Source of the DNA: Rosellinia necatrix
Lineage: Eukaryota > Ascomycota > Sordariomycetes > Xylariales > Xylariaceae
NCBI GenBank assembly: GCA_021209875.1
Contig: JAGYVD010000004.1
Coordinates: 4,315,001-4,379,000, forward strand
Length of the DNA stretch: 64,000 nucleotides
Direction of reading: 5' to 3'
Numbering within the stretch: position 1 is the stretch's first letter; every line of letters begins with the position of its first letter. A program made the translations under genes and the position numbers. Shown here piece after piece: positions 22,557-34,627 of this stretch. The notes below the pieces were generated by a model. That model made no database searches. It saw only the letters and a program-made list of their open reading frames with translations, and was not told the DNA's origin.

Positions 22557-25511
22557 GGCTTCCGCTCGGGCGTCGCGGGCGCGGGCGCGGGGTCTGCGGG
22601 GGTCATGGCCTCCCGGTTTGGCCGCGGGGGTATCATCAGGCCGGCGCTGCGCTTCAGTCGTCTCTCCTTGGTGGCTCTCGCTAAGGATTCCGTGCTTCCT
22701 TTGCTTGATACCATGGGGGTTTTCCGCTGCCCCGCCGGGCTTCCTGTCGCTGCCCCGTCCGAGTGCTCCGGTTTACCTTGGGTTCTTGAGGGCGTGAAAC
22801 TTCGACCCGGCGAGCTTGTGGGCGATGACTGGCCTTCTCTTCGTGCATGCGGACCAGCGGCTTGATTCTGCTTATATGTGGACCTCGGGGTGCCGTCATG
22901 GCGGCCATCGTGGAGGCTTGCGGGTTCTGTAGGAGAGGGATTCCCTGAAAGGCCTGTCTCCTCACTAGCGCCGGCGTGCCGAGGCCCCGCCTCATCAATA
23001 ATTACATTGTTCAAGTTTACTGGATTCATTTCAACTTGGGTCCAAATCGAGGTAGTCTGTTCAGGGACTTCAAGATTTGACGAGGTCCTTACATCATGCT
23101 CGCGTCGAGATGTTGCGTGTGCTTCAGGTGAATTCGAACGTGGAGTTGGGGAATGAACTCTAATGCTCGGGCTAGCAATTGATTTAGCGGCTGTTTTATT
23201 ATCTGTTGGGTCTGCATCTAGGGAGGGCATATCAGAACGAGGCATAGCAGGGACGCTGTGCTGCTTTACGAGTGTTGTTGATGATGATTGGTGTTTTGGT
23301 TTTAGGATTTCGGTTGAGGAAATAGCAGCTGAGGCCGTATTTCCTACGTCTCCAGTTGATTTGGACCAAGTGATCTCGGACTTTTGAGTGTCCTTCTCAG
23401 AGCCGCCCCCATGAACTCGGCTACGGCGTGTGTTTGCGACAATATGGCGGTCTGTCTGGCTTGGTCTTGGCGTCTCGATACGAGAAGGGCTTTCCTCTAC
23501 TGTTGGAGACAGCAAATGTAGAGAGGTCTTTGTTGAGTGCGTCCTCATCAACTCTGAACCTGAGATACCAGCTTGCCTTGCGTGTGGGGTCCGTTGAGCA
23601 AGCGGGCCATCCTGCTCATCCTTAATAGTTGATGATTCCGCCCCTAAATGTACGATTAGAATTTACTTTTGTATAAGAATAATATGGTGTCCTACTCAGC
23701 GTTGGACTAACCACGGAGGGAGAGGCGCTTCTTGGATAGTAAGGACCCATGAGGGGAGGGTTTCTTGGGGGAAAACTATCCAAAACGGAGGAGGATATGG
23801 CGTTCGATACTGCCTCCAGATACTGCCTATCCGGGGCATTCTGTCTATTCTTTATACACCCCGTGCTCCGTATCTGGCGAACCACTTCTCGCCAATGAAC
23901 AATGAGCATCTCGGTGATGCTGTTTGCGACGTGTATTTTGTTCATGGTGAAGGACGGCGATTCTCTAGACGAATGCTTTTTTACGTGCCTATGCGTAGAT
24001 CGGTGTTCGTGTTTGTGCCCATGTCTCTCCTTTCTCGACCTTGGGGGCGAGACCGGTAGCAAAACTAAACCGGCGGAAGGGTTCGCAACTTTCGAACTGT
24101 ACTCATCAATCATATCGCCTATCAGAAGTGGTCCAAATAGAACGCCTAAAGCGCTGTAGCCCATCAGGTTTGTAGTTGGGAGCGGATGGCCACTTCTGTC
24201 TTCCCGAGGAGCGTTTTCGGCGGCTCGGCCTACAAGGCATAAGAGGCCAAATACGGCACATATAAGCTCTCTTCGGTATTGGGATCGAACAGTCCCAATC
24301 GCAAGGGCAATGAGCCTGGCACGAAGCTTGCTTTCTTTGGTCCGGCGTAACTCGGCGCCGCCTTGCAGTTGGGTGTATATGGCGACAAGTGCGTCGAATA
24401 GTGATAAGGAGCCTAGGATACCACCCGGTAACCCTGCTAGGAAACGCTTGAACGTGCTTGCAATATCATGGGCGTTGCACTTGATATGTTGCGGAAGCGT
24501 CGGGCATCGTGTCGTGCTTGATACGGCGTCGGGATTGTCGTTGGTGCAGTAATAGTCGTATAGAGAATTGACGACCCGTGCCGAGCCAGACACACGAAAT
24601 ATTCCCTTGGTGTCGGCTACGTAAAGGGGACTGTTAGCATAGACAAAAATACTTGTTTAGCAGTGAGATGCGTTGAGCAAACTCACCATGTTGAACGAGG
24701 GCTTGTGCGAGAGCCCGGAAACATGTAGGTATAGTCAGGGAAAAGGGGCTATAGTCCGTAGGCAAAAAGAGAGGGCTTTTGCCACAAAGCCTAACCAGCG
24801 CTCCCAAGTCCTGGTTCTTCAGCCCGTCACGCTTATGGTTATGCACAAAGTCTAAGGCGATGTCACCGAGGCTTCGCTGACGCCGCAATATCGGCCTTGG
24901 CCCATCGGATCTCGCAGTGGATTCCTCTGACTGTTCCGAGGCCTGCCGCAGCATCTTGGAAAACCAACTACTCCGGCGGCTTCCAAGCGAGTCATTACGG
25001 CAGCCCTGAATTGAGGTGAGCCAGTGCTCTCTATGAAGCGGACCATTATACCTACGCCTATGGACGGGAAGTCCGCAGGGACGAGGGGCCGTACCCCATG
25101 CTGGGCGGGCTGTCAGCGACCAAGTTGTTTGATAGACCAGGAGACGGGAAATATAATTACTCGCTGTGCGAGCCGATTATACTCGAAGATGAATCGCTCT
25201 CGACCATCCTCTCTATCTTCCTCTAAAAGCTCGTCTTGGTTTTCACCGGAAGATGTCCACGTATGGCTGCTGTTATTTTCTTTACGGGAATGGCCTTCGG
25301 CAAGCGGTAGAGGGTTCCGCGTCGGAGCGCCATCCTGTGTCGTTCGGGGGTGTGCAAAGACCGGCTGCGAGAGAGAGGGCCTAAATGTCGAATTCTCGGG
25401 GTTGGAGTTATGGAGGTTTGAATGTGTTGGCCATAGTACAAGAGTTGAGTCTTTCCCCCCCAGCTTCGGGGGGACCATGAGATGGACTGGGTGGCGATTA
25501 TAAGGCAGCAT
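20894..25511 (-). CDS. RhoGAP-domain protein with very long low-complexity C-terminus
   Basis: Five exons: 25161-25511, 25056-25100, 24687-25005, 23696-24616 and 20894-23643; introns of 60, 50, 70 and 52 nt all keep frame, giving 1461 residues. The N-terminal part has the fungal pattern EYNRLAQRHGVRPLVPADFP, then a WFSKMLRQAS helix. The RhoGAP domain follows, with the arginine finger in GIFRVSG (Arg246) and the second half LMGYSALGVLFGPLLIGD. Such proteins speed GTP hydrolysis by Rho/Cdc42 GTPases and so limit polarity and wall-synthesis signalling at the cortex. The last ~900 residues are mostly disordered: Ser/Pro/Thr tracts, poly-Gln, poly-Thr, poly-Ala, Arg-rich blocks, an Arg/Glu-rich coiled coil, then Asp/Gly runs. 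A short GTMAPHLEEPAVGRF segment is conserved in relatives. The ATG at 25511 is the first in frame. Confidence 0.88.
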
Positions 25512-26358
25512 AGGATGAACGAGGCGAAGCGAATTCGATATAGAACCTATCTAAGCGCCGATAGTATACTTCGAGAGACAGAGGACAGGGACAAGAGACA
25601 ATCTAGTCGATACCTACCGAGTATACCTAGATAACGGCTGCGTGGCGAGGCGAACGCGCTCGGATGCACCGTAGGGCTTCTGCCTTCACCTCCCAACCGC
25701 AGACAGCAGACGAGCTCCTGCCTTGCCTTATCGTCATATCTTCGTGGTATTACTCATAACCTGCATGTTGGCGGTAACTGCCCGCAGCAACTACTCAGGT
25801 TTGTCGACTACCCATATGTCGGGTTAATAGTAGGTTTCGTACGCATTACGACAGCCCGAGCACGGGAAGGAGGGGGTAGCTAACGTCAACATCAGGCAGG
25901 ATCTGTTAGCGGATCAATCCTCTCACGATAGATAAACACGAGAACCAAGGGTTGGCTGCTAACGAAGCGAACCTTGAACATGTTGGGTCTTTGGGAGTCC
26001 GTCATTAGGTAATTTTTGTGTGATTGCGAGATGAGATTACCGTTTGATATACCAATTTCGAGACTATGATAGCTTAACCGGGGCGTAGTGCCTCTTCCGC
26101 CCCTCGACTGTCGCGAGGGATGGGAACGAGATCATGCACCCGCGCTTGCATGGCGCAAGCGCTCCAACAAAGAGCATAGAAAATTCTATAGAAAACCCAC
26201 ATAGTTGGTCCGTCTTGTAAACTCCATACACCATTGTAATGCCTCTCTCTCTCCGCTCCGAAACCAGATTCCCCGGAGTGCCTGCCATAAACATACCAAG
26301 TTTCCCACCCTCAATCCGACTCAGATGGCCAAGAAATTTATGATAATCCGTCATGTCG
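25512..26358. other. gene-free spacer between two minus-strand genes
   Basis: This stretch contains the 5' flank of the RhoGAP gene and the 3' flank of the SNF4 gene. A frame at 26064-26435 (-) overlaps the SNF4 3' end in another frame and has no domain, so I treat it as a shadow. Confidence 0.6.
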
Positions 26359-28200
26359 TCAGGACGACGGGAAATAGCCTCCCTCATCTCCATGGAATAG
26401 GACATATTTGAGTATGTCTGACAAGGAGATGACACCCTTCAAGTGCCAATTGTCGTCGATCACCACTAGCCTGTGCAAACGGGATTGGCGGAGCGTAATG
26501 AAAATCGAATCCAAACGATCATCCTCCTGGCACGTGAATATGCCCCCGAATTCGTCTCCCCTCTTGCATAATGCCTCTCCCACGTTTATCTCGAGCTCCT
26601 CAACCACGCCGGTCTTGATGATTGGTATCACGTCGATAGCCTCAAAGACGTTGAGCACGACGTTGTTCTTATCAACGATGGGGACAGCCGAGATATTATT
26701 GGTCACCATTATATTGATAATGTCCAGGACCGGTTGCGTCATGGAGCCCGTCTTCAAGTCCGTGTATGTTCCTAAGCCGATCTCGCGAACCGTCTTCTTT
26801 AGAAGCGATGTGTACTGCTCGGTATTGACGGCGATAAACTTGAGAATACGATACTGCGTAATGACGCTCACGACTGTCTCTCTGCCCGTTTCATCATCGA
26901 TATCGACCAAAGGTATGCGTCGTGCTCGCGTCCTTAGCATGTGGCTGCAGGCTTCGTATAACGGTTTCGAGGGGTGGACGGAAACTGTCTCCATAGGGAG
27001 GAGGCCAATGGCTTTCTCAATGTCTATACCGGAAAGTTCATCAGCTAACAGGCGATTCGGGCCCACATGACCACTGGCAGGAGGCGATCGTACCGCGAAG
27101 ACTGCTCAGACGGAACTTATCAACATTATCGATATGTTCGGGGTACTGGCAGTAGTATTGAATTAGGTTGATATAATCCGTGGCTGTTAGCAGCCCTGCG
27201 AACTTGGACTGGTACGAGTCCCATAGCGGCGCTGACACGATTCCTGTCATGCGATCCCATCAGCAACCAATGGCATCAATGGCATGGCCGGAGTGCAAAT
27301 GGAAGAAGGACGTATGTATAGCTGTACCGTTCTGGATGAGGATGTTCAGGCTCTTCTTGATGAGTAGATCATTGTCGAGGATGATGAGACGGAAAGAGAG
27401 CGGGAGAACGTCGTAGCTTGTTCTAACACGGAGAAAGTCGCGCACGCCTTTCTAACACGGTGGTGATGAATTGTTAGCATCCGCATCCACATCCATGCCT
27501 AACGTAGCCCAAGCCCGACTCGGCCCGGCGATGGCGCCGACGCCGGTGGTAATGACGGTGTCCGTCCCGTGCCCCGCCACAGTCACAATGCAATGGAGCA
27601 GGCGGGCGACAGATGGGGGCTAAGATTCATGCCCCGGCCATTACGGGTAGGAGTGTGAGGGACCCCGTGCATTCGGAGCAGAGAGAAGTAGGAGGAGGAA
27701 GAGGAGGAAGAGGAGGAGAAGGAGGAGGAGGAGGAGGAGGAGGAGGAGGAGGAGGAGGAGGAAGAGGAGGATGAGGAAGAGGAGGAGGAAAAGGAGGGTT
27801 TGGGGAGTGAGGCAAATGGGGCGCTCACCAGGCCTTGCATCTGCTCTTCATCTATGGGACTCATCGGAGTGGTGATGGGAGGAATTGCGCGACTGTGAGA
27901 ATTGGGCCGCAGGTACGAGGACGGCTGGACGAAGGGAAGCTCGTGGCCAGCTCTGACGGCGAGTGGCGGCAATGGCTCAGACGAATACGGCGCGGAGGAG
28001 GACATGGCTGGAGCTGAGCCGGGACCGGGTCCTGGACCTAGACCTGGACCTACAACGCGGGGCTTGGGTTTGGGGGCATTGGGTGGCTCGTCAGCCCTTG
28101 CTCTCGCACTTGCACTGGTGGTGGCAGCGGCGGTGCTAGCGGCCTTCGCGGTGGTCGTAGGCGTGGCAGGCGTGGCCTTTGTGGTTTCGGAGCGGTCCAT
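26359..28200 (-). CDS. snf4: SNF4 / AMPK gamma subunit, four CBS repeats
   Basis: Exons 27829-28200, 27328-27451, 27094-27243 and 26359-27023 join in frame to 436 residues; introns are 377, 84 and 70 nt. The core begins [19 protein letters not shown], then [58 protein letters not shown] and [10 protein letters not shown], the ordered CBS repeats that bind adenine nucleotides in the Snf1/AMPK heterotrimer. The complex phosphorylates targets under glucose limitation and derepresses genes such as cellulases. The N-terminal 110 residues are disordered, rich in Ala, Thr and Pro. The first intron is unusually long and carries a (TCC)n tract on the coding strand; reading through it would give a poly-Ser run and then a stop, so splicing is required. 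I assign the symbol from clear family membership. Confidence 0.92.
27690..27797. repeat. GGA/TCC microsatellite inside the first SNF4 intron
   Basis: Over 100 bases of GGA-type triplets, with GAA and GAT interruptions, lie wholly inside the 377-nt intron (27452-27828). On the transcribed strand the pyrimidine-rich tract is far from the acceptor. Confidence 0.9.
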
Positions 28201-29195
28201 CGTGGCCTCCGCTTTCGCCTGGCTGGGACTGGCGGACTAGCGGGACTTGTCCTGGGCTGGCTTGGGATTGGCCTGGGGGGTGGCCGTGGCACGCACCAGG
28301 CGGCAGCAGTCCGTCGTTGGTGGGGAGCCCCTGTTTTTTTTTTTCCAACTTTTTAACTTTTATCTTTTTTTCGGGCTACACTACTGCGTGCGCTGAGAGC
28401 CTGCCTGTGCCTATGCTGAGCTTCACCGAGGCGTGGAAACGGATTGGTGTCAGGTGCTGGCTGGTACAAAAGAGGTAGCTCGGTCTACTGTAGGTATGCG
28501 GTGATGCACGAGACACTTCCGTCTCAAAAGGGTGGGCAGACCGGACAGTTGGGGGAGGGAGGGAGGGGTGAGTGCGAGGGGCCCGTTATTGTGGCGGGGT
28601 GGTGGGGTCGGAGATGGAACGATACTTCATACCCACCTACCTAACTGCCTGCCTGACCTATCTACCCAGAAGTAGGCATCTATAAGTAAGTCGGGACTGA
28701 GGATAGGGAGATACTGCTACCTAATCTAATTTACCAGAAGGTATCCATGATACTACATATGTAGCAGGAAGTACGGAGGTGCCTTCCTACTGGTATATGG
28801 TAAGTACTATAGATTGGCAGCTAGAATCAAGATTGCTGTTTCACTTATAATGTCGTTGTCGCGCTGATGTGCCTTTATTCCTCCCTTGCTCATTATGTTA
28901 GTTGGAACTATGTTGGTGCATTCTCTGGCCCTAGTCCGCCACCCCACTAACATAGCATCGCCGACCAGTTGGCCACAGAGAACCCCGATTCTCTTCCCGG
29001 CGTCGGGTTCGTCTCGGGGCCTCGGGTCTCACGAGGCATGGGGCACCGAATATGCTCACTAAGCCTTCCACCCAAGTAAGATGGGATCCTATCTTATATA
29101 AATAGTCGTTCTCTGTGGCGCACATCCTCCTCTAGAAGCTAATCCGCATTCCATCAAAAAAAGAAAAAGAAAAAAAAACAACGGGAGACCACGAG

Positions 29196-29429
29196 TCACA
29201 GCCCGATGGCTTTTTTGATTCCCCGGGCGGGGTCAGCCTTAAAAGGGTTGGATGAACCCTTCGGTAAGAACACGCTGAATACCCCAAAGAAGACCGCAGC
29301 CCGTGTTTCCTTTTCTTCGATCTCGTACATGTCTTCGAATCGTTCATCCCATAATCGCGCGTCGCCGGATATCGCAGGCAGATTGGACTGCAATGCACCA
29401 TCACCCACGAATTTAGTCTTAGGGGTCAT
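29196..29429 (-). CDS. small hypothetical ORF
   Basis: A 77-codon frame starting at an ATG (29429), of normal amino-acid composition, ending GSSNPFKADPARGIKKAIGL. I do not recognise the family. It could be the terminal exon of a decayed gene: the preceding frame closes immediately upstream and no splice partner is evident. Its local GC content is slightly above the surrounding spacer. Confidence 0.2.
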   Translation of the reverse strand: MTPKTKFVGDGALQSNLPAISGDARLWDERFEDMYEIEEKETRAAVFFGVFSVFLPKGSSNPFKADPARGIKKAIGL

Positions 29430-29832
29430 AAGTTGTCATACATCGGGGTGACCCGATCGACTGCAAACGACTTGGCCGACATCTTCAATACAAAACCTTC
29501 CCCCGCCTGTTCACTGGAATTCCGAGCCAAATGTTTCCTCTCATTTCAGTGGCCGTTTCCATGTCTGGGGCGGAGCAGGCTTACCTTGAGGTCAAAGTCG
29601 CGGCTTTAAATTACCAGTATACCACACCGTAGGCGCTCGGAGCTAGGCGCACCACCCTGGAGTCGTTCGATTCTCATAGGTGATCTCCTATCATCGCGCG
29701 ATTTACGACGTCCTTGATGTTGTGACCTGTTAGGCAAGGTAACGGCACACTAGTAGCTTGCGCCTCGACTTCTTGAATCTAAGAAGCCATTGTGGGAGTC
29801 ATTGTACGACGCGCAGCTCTCAGCTTTCCCCC

Positions 29833-29860
29833 AAACGAGGTGTCAAACGAGGTGTCAAAC
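29833..29860. repeat. 12-bp direct tandem duplication
   Basis: The unit AAACGAGGTGTC occurs twice in tandem followed by AAAC, in intergenic DNA. Confidence 0.8.
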
Positions 29861-30763
29861 AGGAAAGTAAGACAAAGCTTCAAGTTCCGAAACACCGTAA
29901 TCGATCTGTTTGGCCTCTGCTTTACCGCCGGGGGGCCACGCGGTAACCGAGCGCAAGATTACTTGTCTCTAGGTAAGAATGATCTGGCGACATCACATCA
30001 GTATTATTGCTATTGTTACTTCACGGTTGGGTAGGGCAAGAAAAATATCAACTGCCTGGGAGTCCAGTAAGCCACCTAACCGAATCCCATTTTCCCTTTT
30101 AGTACGTTTTCTGTTGGTGTTCGATGATACCCAAGGTATTCTTGTAAACCATCTTAATTGCCAAATCCTACAAATACAAGGGCTAAGAGATTACTCGAAG
30201 CGTCTTCGAATGTGAAAGTGTATTTCGCCGTGTCTTTATAGACTTAAATTTCATTCCTGTTCTGGTCCAGGCGCATGAAGGAACCAACCCTACCTATCCA
30301 CCGAACAAGCACTAATAGGCAATATGGCTGTGCCTGCAGGCTGTATAGGTATGCCCCTTGCGCACAGGTTAGCCCCGACGACCAAGATATTTAAATCAGT
30401 GGGCCAATACCTACGGCGGTCTCTAGTAGGGGATCTGGCCAAATTATTACACCGACCGGTCGAGGGGTAGATGTATCTTATTAGGATAACCCTACCAGGA
30501 CTTCTCCAGTTTTGGCTTAACTTATGTCAGCATCATTAATTTCAGTTTTGAAGTGGTGGCTAACGGTCGCATTGTCCCATATGATACAAATAAATGTTGT
30601 GTCACCCCTAAGGGGTATGTCTAAGGACTAAGGATCAGGTTGAGGTACGTGTGGTGGTGAAATGAACGTGAGATGAGCGACGTCAATCTCATCATCTTCA
30701 CACCCTCTGATCGGTAACCAACCTTCGATCACCTCCTTCGTCGATTTCACGCAGCCAGAATAG

Positions 30764-31930
30764 CAAGCATTCCATGGCCAAATCCATCTACAGTTCAACA
30801 AGCACCTGAATAACCTCTTTATTCTCGATTGGCTAGCCAGGTCGAATCTGTCCTTCTCGATCGTCGATAACGCTCAGTGGCGCCGCCAGCAACTGTACAG
30901 TAATCTACTACTTCGGGACGAAAACCTACCACACATCAGGACGATAATCAGGCTTTTAACAGCTGAATATAACCGCGCCATACACCCAATAAGGGACTTG
31001 CTTCGAACAGCACGTGGGATGATTCATATAACGTTCGATGGATGGACCTCTAAAAGATTCACATCGTTTGTAGGCATTCACGTCCATTTTATAGACGTGG
31101 ACTTTAGGCGATGGACTTTGCTTCTTGGCATTCCCGCCCTGCTTGGGCGCCACAAAGGTGAAAATGCAGCTGACAAAGTGTTAGCTATCCTGTGCTTCTT
31201 TGAAATCGAAAGTCACATAGGTTATTCTACCTTAGACAATGAGTCTAAGGATGGCACTACGATGATGAAGATTGGCGAACAGCTGGGGTTTGATAGCAAG
31301 GAGCGGCAGATTAGGTGTGCTCCTTATGGTTTACAACTCGCCGTAAAGGCGCTGCTGTATGACGAGGGTTGCAAGCGGCTACCCTTGAATGAGGTGTTAA
31401 GTTCTTGGTTCATTCAAGACCTTAATAACGAGGAAGAGGAAGATTTAGCACTAAATCAGGCGTTTGAAGATCTTTATGAGAAGCTACAAGACGATACTGT
31501 TCGCCAAGAATCAGACCATGAGAGTGAGGAGAACGACGACGATAACATAGCTGATTATCTTAGCGGTAGCAAGGTTGATGATGAACAAGATGAAGCTTTC
31601 CATTCTTTGCAAGCCTTAGATTGTCTTACCCCAAAAGAAATCAACACTAAAACGATGACGAAGCCTCCCGAAAGCAGAGGCAACCGCCGCTATGGGGCGA
31701 AATGGGCGGAACAAATTCGACATTCTGTAGGACGGCTTCACGAGCTTGGGATCTTGTGGCACGATGTGAAGACCGAGAATGTCCTCATCGACGATAAAGG
31801 CGATGCTGTTATTCCAGAATTTGGAGGCGGGAAGAAGACAGTTGGCTGGGTAGATAAAGATAAAATAGGGACGATGGACGAAAATTTACAGGCACTCGAA
31901 AAGGTCATGGAAGCCTTGGGGGAAGAGTAA
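30764..31930 (+). pseudogene. hAT transposase fragment in frame with a protein-kinase C-lobe tail
   Basis: One frame is open from just after a TAG (about 30761) to the stop at 31930, without an obvious ATG at its head. The first 200 residues match fungal hAT transposases: FILDWLARSNLSFSIVDN, MIHITFDGWTS, then HKGENAADKVLAIL and LGFDSKERQIRCAPYGLQL, which lie at the start of the RNase-H-like catalytic region. The BED finger and the C-terminal dimerisation domain are missing. After an acidic linker (Glu/Asp-rich, about 31420-31590) the frame continues into a kinase-like segment: IRHSVGRLHELGILWHDVK with the catalytic-loop pattern HDVKTENVLI, then EFGGG where a DFG would be expected. The N-lobe is absent. 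It is therefore a chimera of two partial domains, probably inactive in both; whether it is transcribed is unknown. Confidence 0.65.
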
Positions 31931-33744
31931 CATTGAAGGGGAGTGTCCTGATTGCCACTGACCATATCTCGGATTCTTTATCATATGGTAATGATACCAG
32001 GTCGAGAGTAGAGCATCTGTCCAAAATGGCTGTGAGGGGTATTGTCGGGTGCAAGGGTCTAAACGGAAGGAAGGGCACATAAGAATAGCGGGCTTGCTCC
32101 CTGGAACGAGATATTACTATGTAAGTACAATACCGGCTACGACTGCCCACTCTCTTTGAGTATCCTTCTACATGTATATATAAGGGCAAGAAGACCTAGT
32201 GAGATGGAATTAATAGCTAATAAGAACAGAGAGTATTTGACTCAGGTTTTAAGTACAGAGCACAGATCGTCGAGAGGAATAAATAGGTAATCATCTAGCC
32301 CAGCGCTGCGCTAGAGCGTGTACATGCACTGGCAGGGGCAGCCTGTAGTGAGGAATCATTTAAATCTACTAACTAGACGTTAATAATAATACTACTACTA
32401 CTACTACTACTAACTACCCTGGGTACTTAGGTATCAAGTCTCTAGGCAAGGGCTTTCAAGTGGTGAAAAGGATCTCGAGACTGGCCAAGAGCTAATCTTC
32501 TACCTGATTTCCATAACAGCCCCCCCACAACGGCCTTGAAAATTACCACGACCCAGGCGGTGCCTGGACGATCCCTAGTTATCCTAGCAACCTGGAGATC
32601 GATATCTCAGATTCCCAGCACCATTGCCCGTCCCTAGCCCTGTCTACTAGCTCCCGCTGTGGGGGCACTAGATCGCCTAGGTACATGTACCTACCTACCT
32701 ACCTACCTACCTACCTACCGGTAGGTAGTGTAGATAGCTCTTGCACATCAACGGAATCCGCTGCCGACGTCTAAATCATGCATCGCGCTACCCTGACCTC
32801 AGACCTGCCGTCGCCGTGGGCTTGCCTCAATGAGTAGACCTATTCTTCGGCGCTCTGTGCCGGTGGGATCTGGAGCCTTGATAGGTTCTGCCGAGCCCGC
32901 TTATCCCAGCGATGCGTTGGTCTGAATTGTTGCGCAGGTACTCAGCCATAGGTTCGTAGATGCCGGCGGACCCCTGACCGCGATCGCCAGCATAATTGTG
33001 CTGGACTCGGGTGGGAGACTGGTGGAACTGGCTGTACGTGGGTTGCAGTACCGAGCCACAGACGCAGACCACACCGGGTTGCCAGGACCCGACATATGCA
33101 AGAGTGTCATCGCGAGGTGTGACACATCGGTGCTGATTGGATCCCGAGTCCGCCATTAGGGAATGCTGGTACGAGGGACTTTAAGAAGCGTTGGAGAGCA
33201 CTTTTACTTCTGTGTCTTATTTTTGTGCCTTATTTTTGTGTCTTGTTCGAGCAGTGCCGGCGACGACGATGGTTGAATGATGGTGTCTGGCGAGCTCAAC
33301 ATTACCTAACTCAACGTGTGCTTTTATGTTCACACAATATTAGAAGGAAAATCAACCATTGTCACCGATGCAGGAGAATATCTCCTCTTCACCGGTGCGT
33401 ATAGGCACGGCGCAGGTAAGATGAATTTGGGTTGTATCTCACCTTCCTTCATACCCTCCAGACGGGCAAAGCAGGGCCCCTTACCGATCGCAGGTACACG
33501 CGTCTGATTGGCACATGGCAATAGGTAGGTACCAGAAACACCACCCTTCCAATCATCTGGGGGTTAGTTCGACATTCCGAGGCTTGGACATGGATGCCCT
33601 GCTATCAGTACCGTACCGAATCCAGCACACGCATCGCCCAGGCGAGCAACACAGAATTCACTTGATTGGCTATCGAAGTTTTTGGGGGCGCGCCTTAAAG
33701 CCTTGTCAATAGAAGCATCCCGGATAAGTATTCATGCTTGACAT
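31931..33744. other. gene-free spacer with microsatellites
   Basis: Contains a (CTA)n tract (32388-32412), a (CTAC)n tract (32688-32727) ending in a short inverted GTAGGTAG, and repeated TTATTTTTGTG motifs near 33215-33245. A 109-codon frame at 32827-33156 (-) has no recognisable domain. No terminal inverted repeat for the hAT relic is obvious. Confidence 0.5.
32688..32727. repeat. CTAC tetranucleotide microsatellite
   Basis: About eight tandem ACCT/CTAC units followed by an inverted GTAGGTAG, forming a possible imperfect hairpin. Confidence 0.9.
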
Positions 33745-34627
33745 TCATGCCTCCGCTGCCGCTTTCCCCCCACGAGCCCTGTACACAATAACACGCTGCG
33801 TAAACCCTTGAGCAATGCCATCGTCTGGAACGTGCATCTCTCCAATCACACTGTAGCCTAGCCCAAGATAGACCTGCTCGCCCATGTGCGAGGGAATAAC
33901 GCCTTGGTCAATGCCGTCTTGATCGCACAGTTGTTGTGCCCACCTGAGCATCGAGGTCGCATGGCCCCGACGACGATATGATGGATGGACGACGAGTTTG
34001 TCGCAGATGTTGTCGCCGGTGAAATACCTTTAGCACGGAAAGCCGCAGCGTGTTAGTTGGATCGAAGACATACTTTGGTTTCTTTGGAGAATATCAGAGG
34101 TAAAAATAGGGGCATAGTCATGAAAAATTGCCTGCCCTCCCCCCCCAAGCAAAGGGTCCCACTCACTGGGTTTCCGTCTCCTTCGTGATGCGATTGAAGA
34201 GGTCCAACCGATGCTGACAGAGGTCCCGATTAGGCGCTGGGCGCGGATCCCCCACGTCAGGTACAACAAATTGACCTCGGCGCGGTGACGTCTCCGGGAA
34301 CCTCCAGCTAGCTACCCCTACGACGACGCACTGGTCGGATGCACCGGTACAGCTAGGGTTGCCGTCGGTGTCGGTGGGATTCGGCTCGTCTTGGGCAACA
34401 ATAACTACCGCCAAAGGATCAAGTAACTGATTACGGTAGATATTAGAAAATGAGGCGACCGCGTCCTCGGGAAATTCTGCATATCGGGGCCGTTCGTAGC
34501 GAAAGATTTCAGAGTCTCTAAAGCCAATGACACTCATCTTGGCGATGCGTTCGATGTCCGATGCCACAGCGAGGCGGATAGAATGGAAGGGGGGCACCGG
34601 GGGGAATTCAGCGGAACTCATGGTCAT
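33745..34627 (-). CDS. GNAT-family N-acetyltransferase
   Basis: Two exons, 34167-34627 and 33745-34027, joined across a 139-nt intron (GTGAGT...CTAAAG) into 247 residues. The start SIRLAVASDIERIAKMSVIGF is a typical GNAT first strand and helix. The acetyl-CoA-binding core lies just after the junction: DKLVVHPSYRRRGHATSMLR, motif A with the RRxGxA pyrophosphate loop, followed by PSHMGEQVYLGLGYSVIGE, the motif-B Tyr/Leu-Gly-Tyr region. These features match the fungal GNAT group related to small-molecule acetyltransferases; the acceptor amine cannot be inferred. It starts 535 bp from the divergent Zn2Cys6 regulator and may share its promoter. Whether it belongs to the block on its right is unknown. 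Confidence 0.88.

Larger units (their letters stand above)
28201..30763. other. gene-free spacer
   Basis: The SNF4 promoter flank (28201-28650, with poly-T at about 28331-28343) is followed by AT-rich DNA. A tandem duplication of AAACGAGGTGTC lies at 29833-29856. One small frame at 29196-29429 is listed separately. The right end runs into the hAT relic. Confidence 0.5.

Noticed and set aside
21150..22865. 571-codon plus-strand open frame opposite the RhoGAP tail
   Set aside because: It is composed of Ser/Arg/Pro/Ala homopolymers mirrored from the coding strand's triplet repeats, with no domain. The RhoGAP frame is supported by domain, splice sites and a conserved motif.
26064..26435. 123-codon minus-strand frame at the SNF4 3' end
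   Set aside because: Overlaps the last SNF4 exon in another frame and then covers the 3' UTR; no family recognised.
27583..27828. Poly-Ser coding segment of an SNF4 N-terminal exon
   Set aside because: A GTGAGC donor at 27828 and a CTAAC/TTAG acceptor at 27452 join conserved residues QGL and KGVRDFL in frame, so the poly-Ser part is intronic.
32827..33156. 109-codon minus-strand frame
   Set aside because: No recognisable domain and no neighbouring support, though it has an ATG start and ordinary composition.
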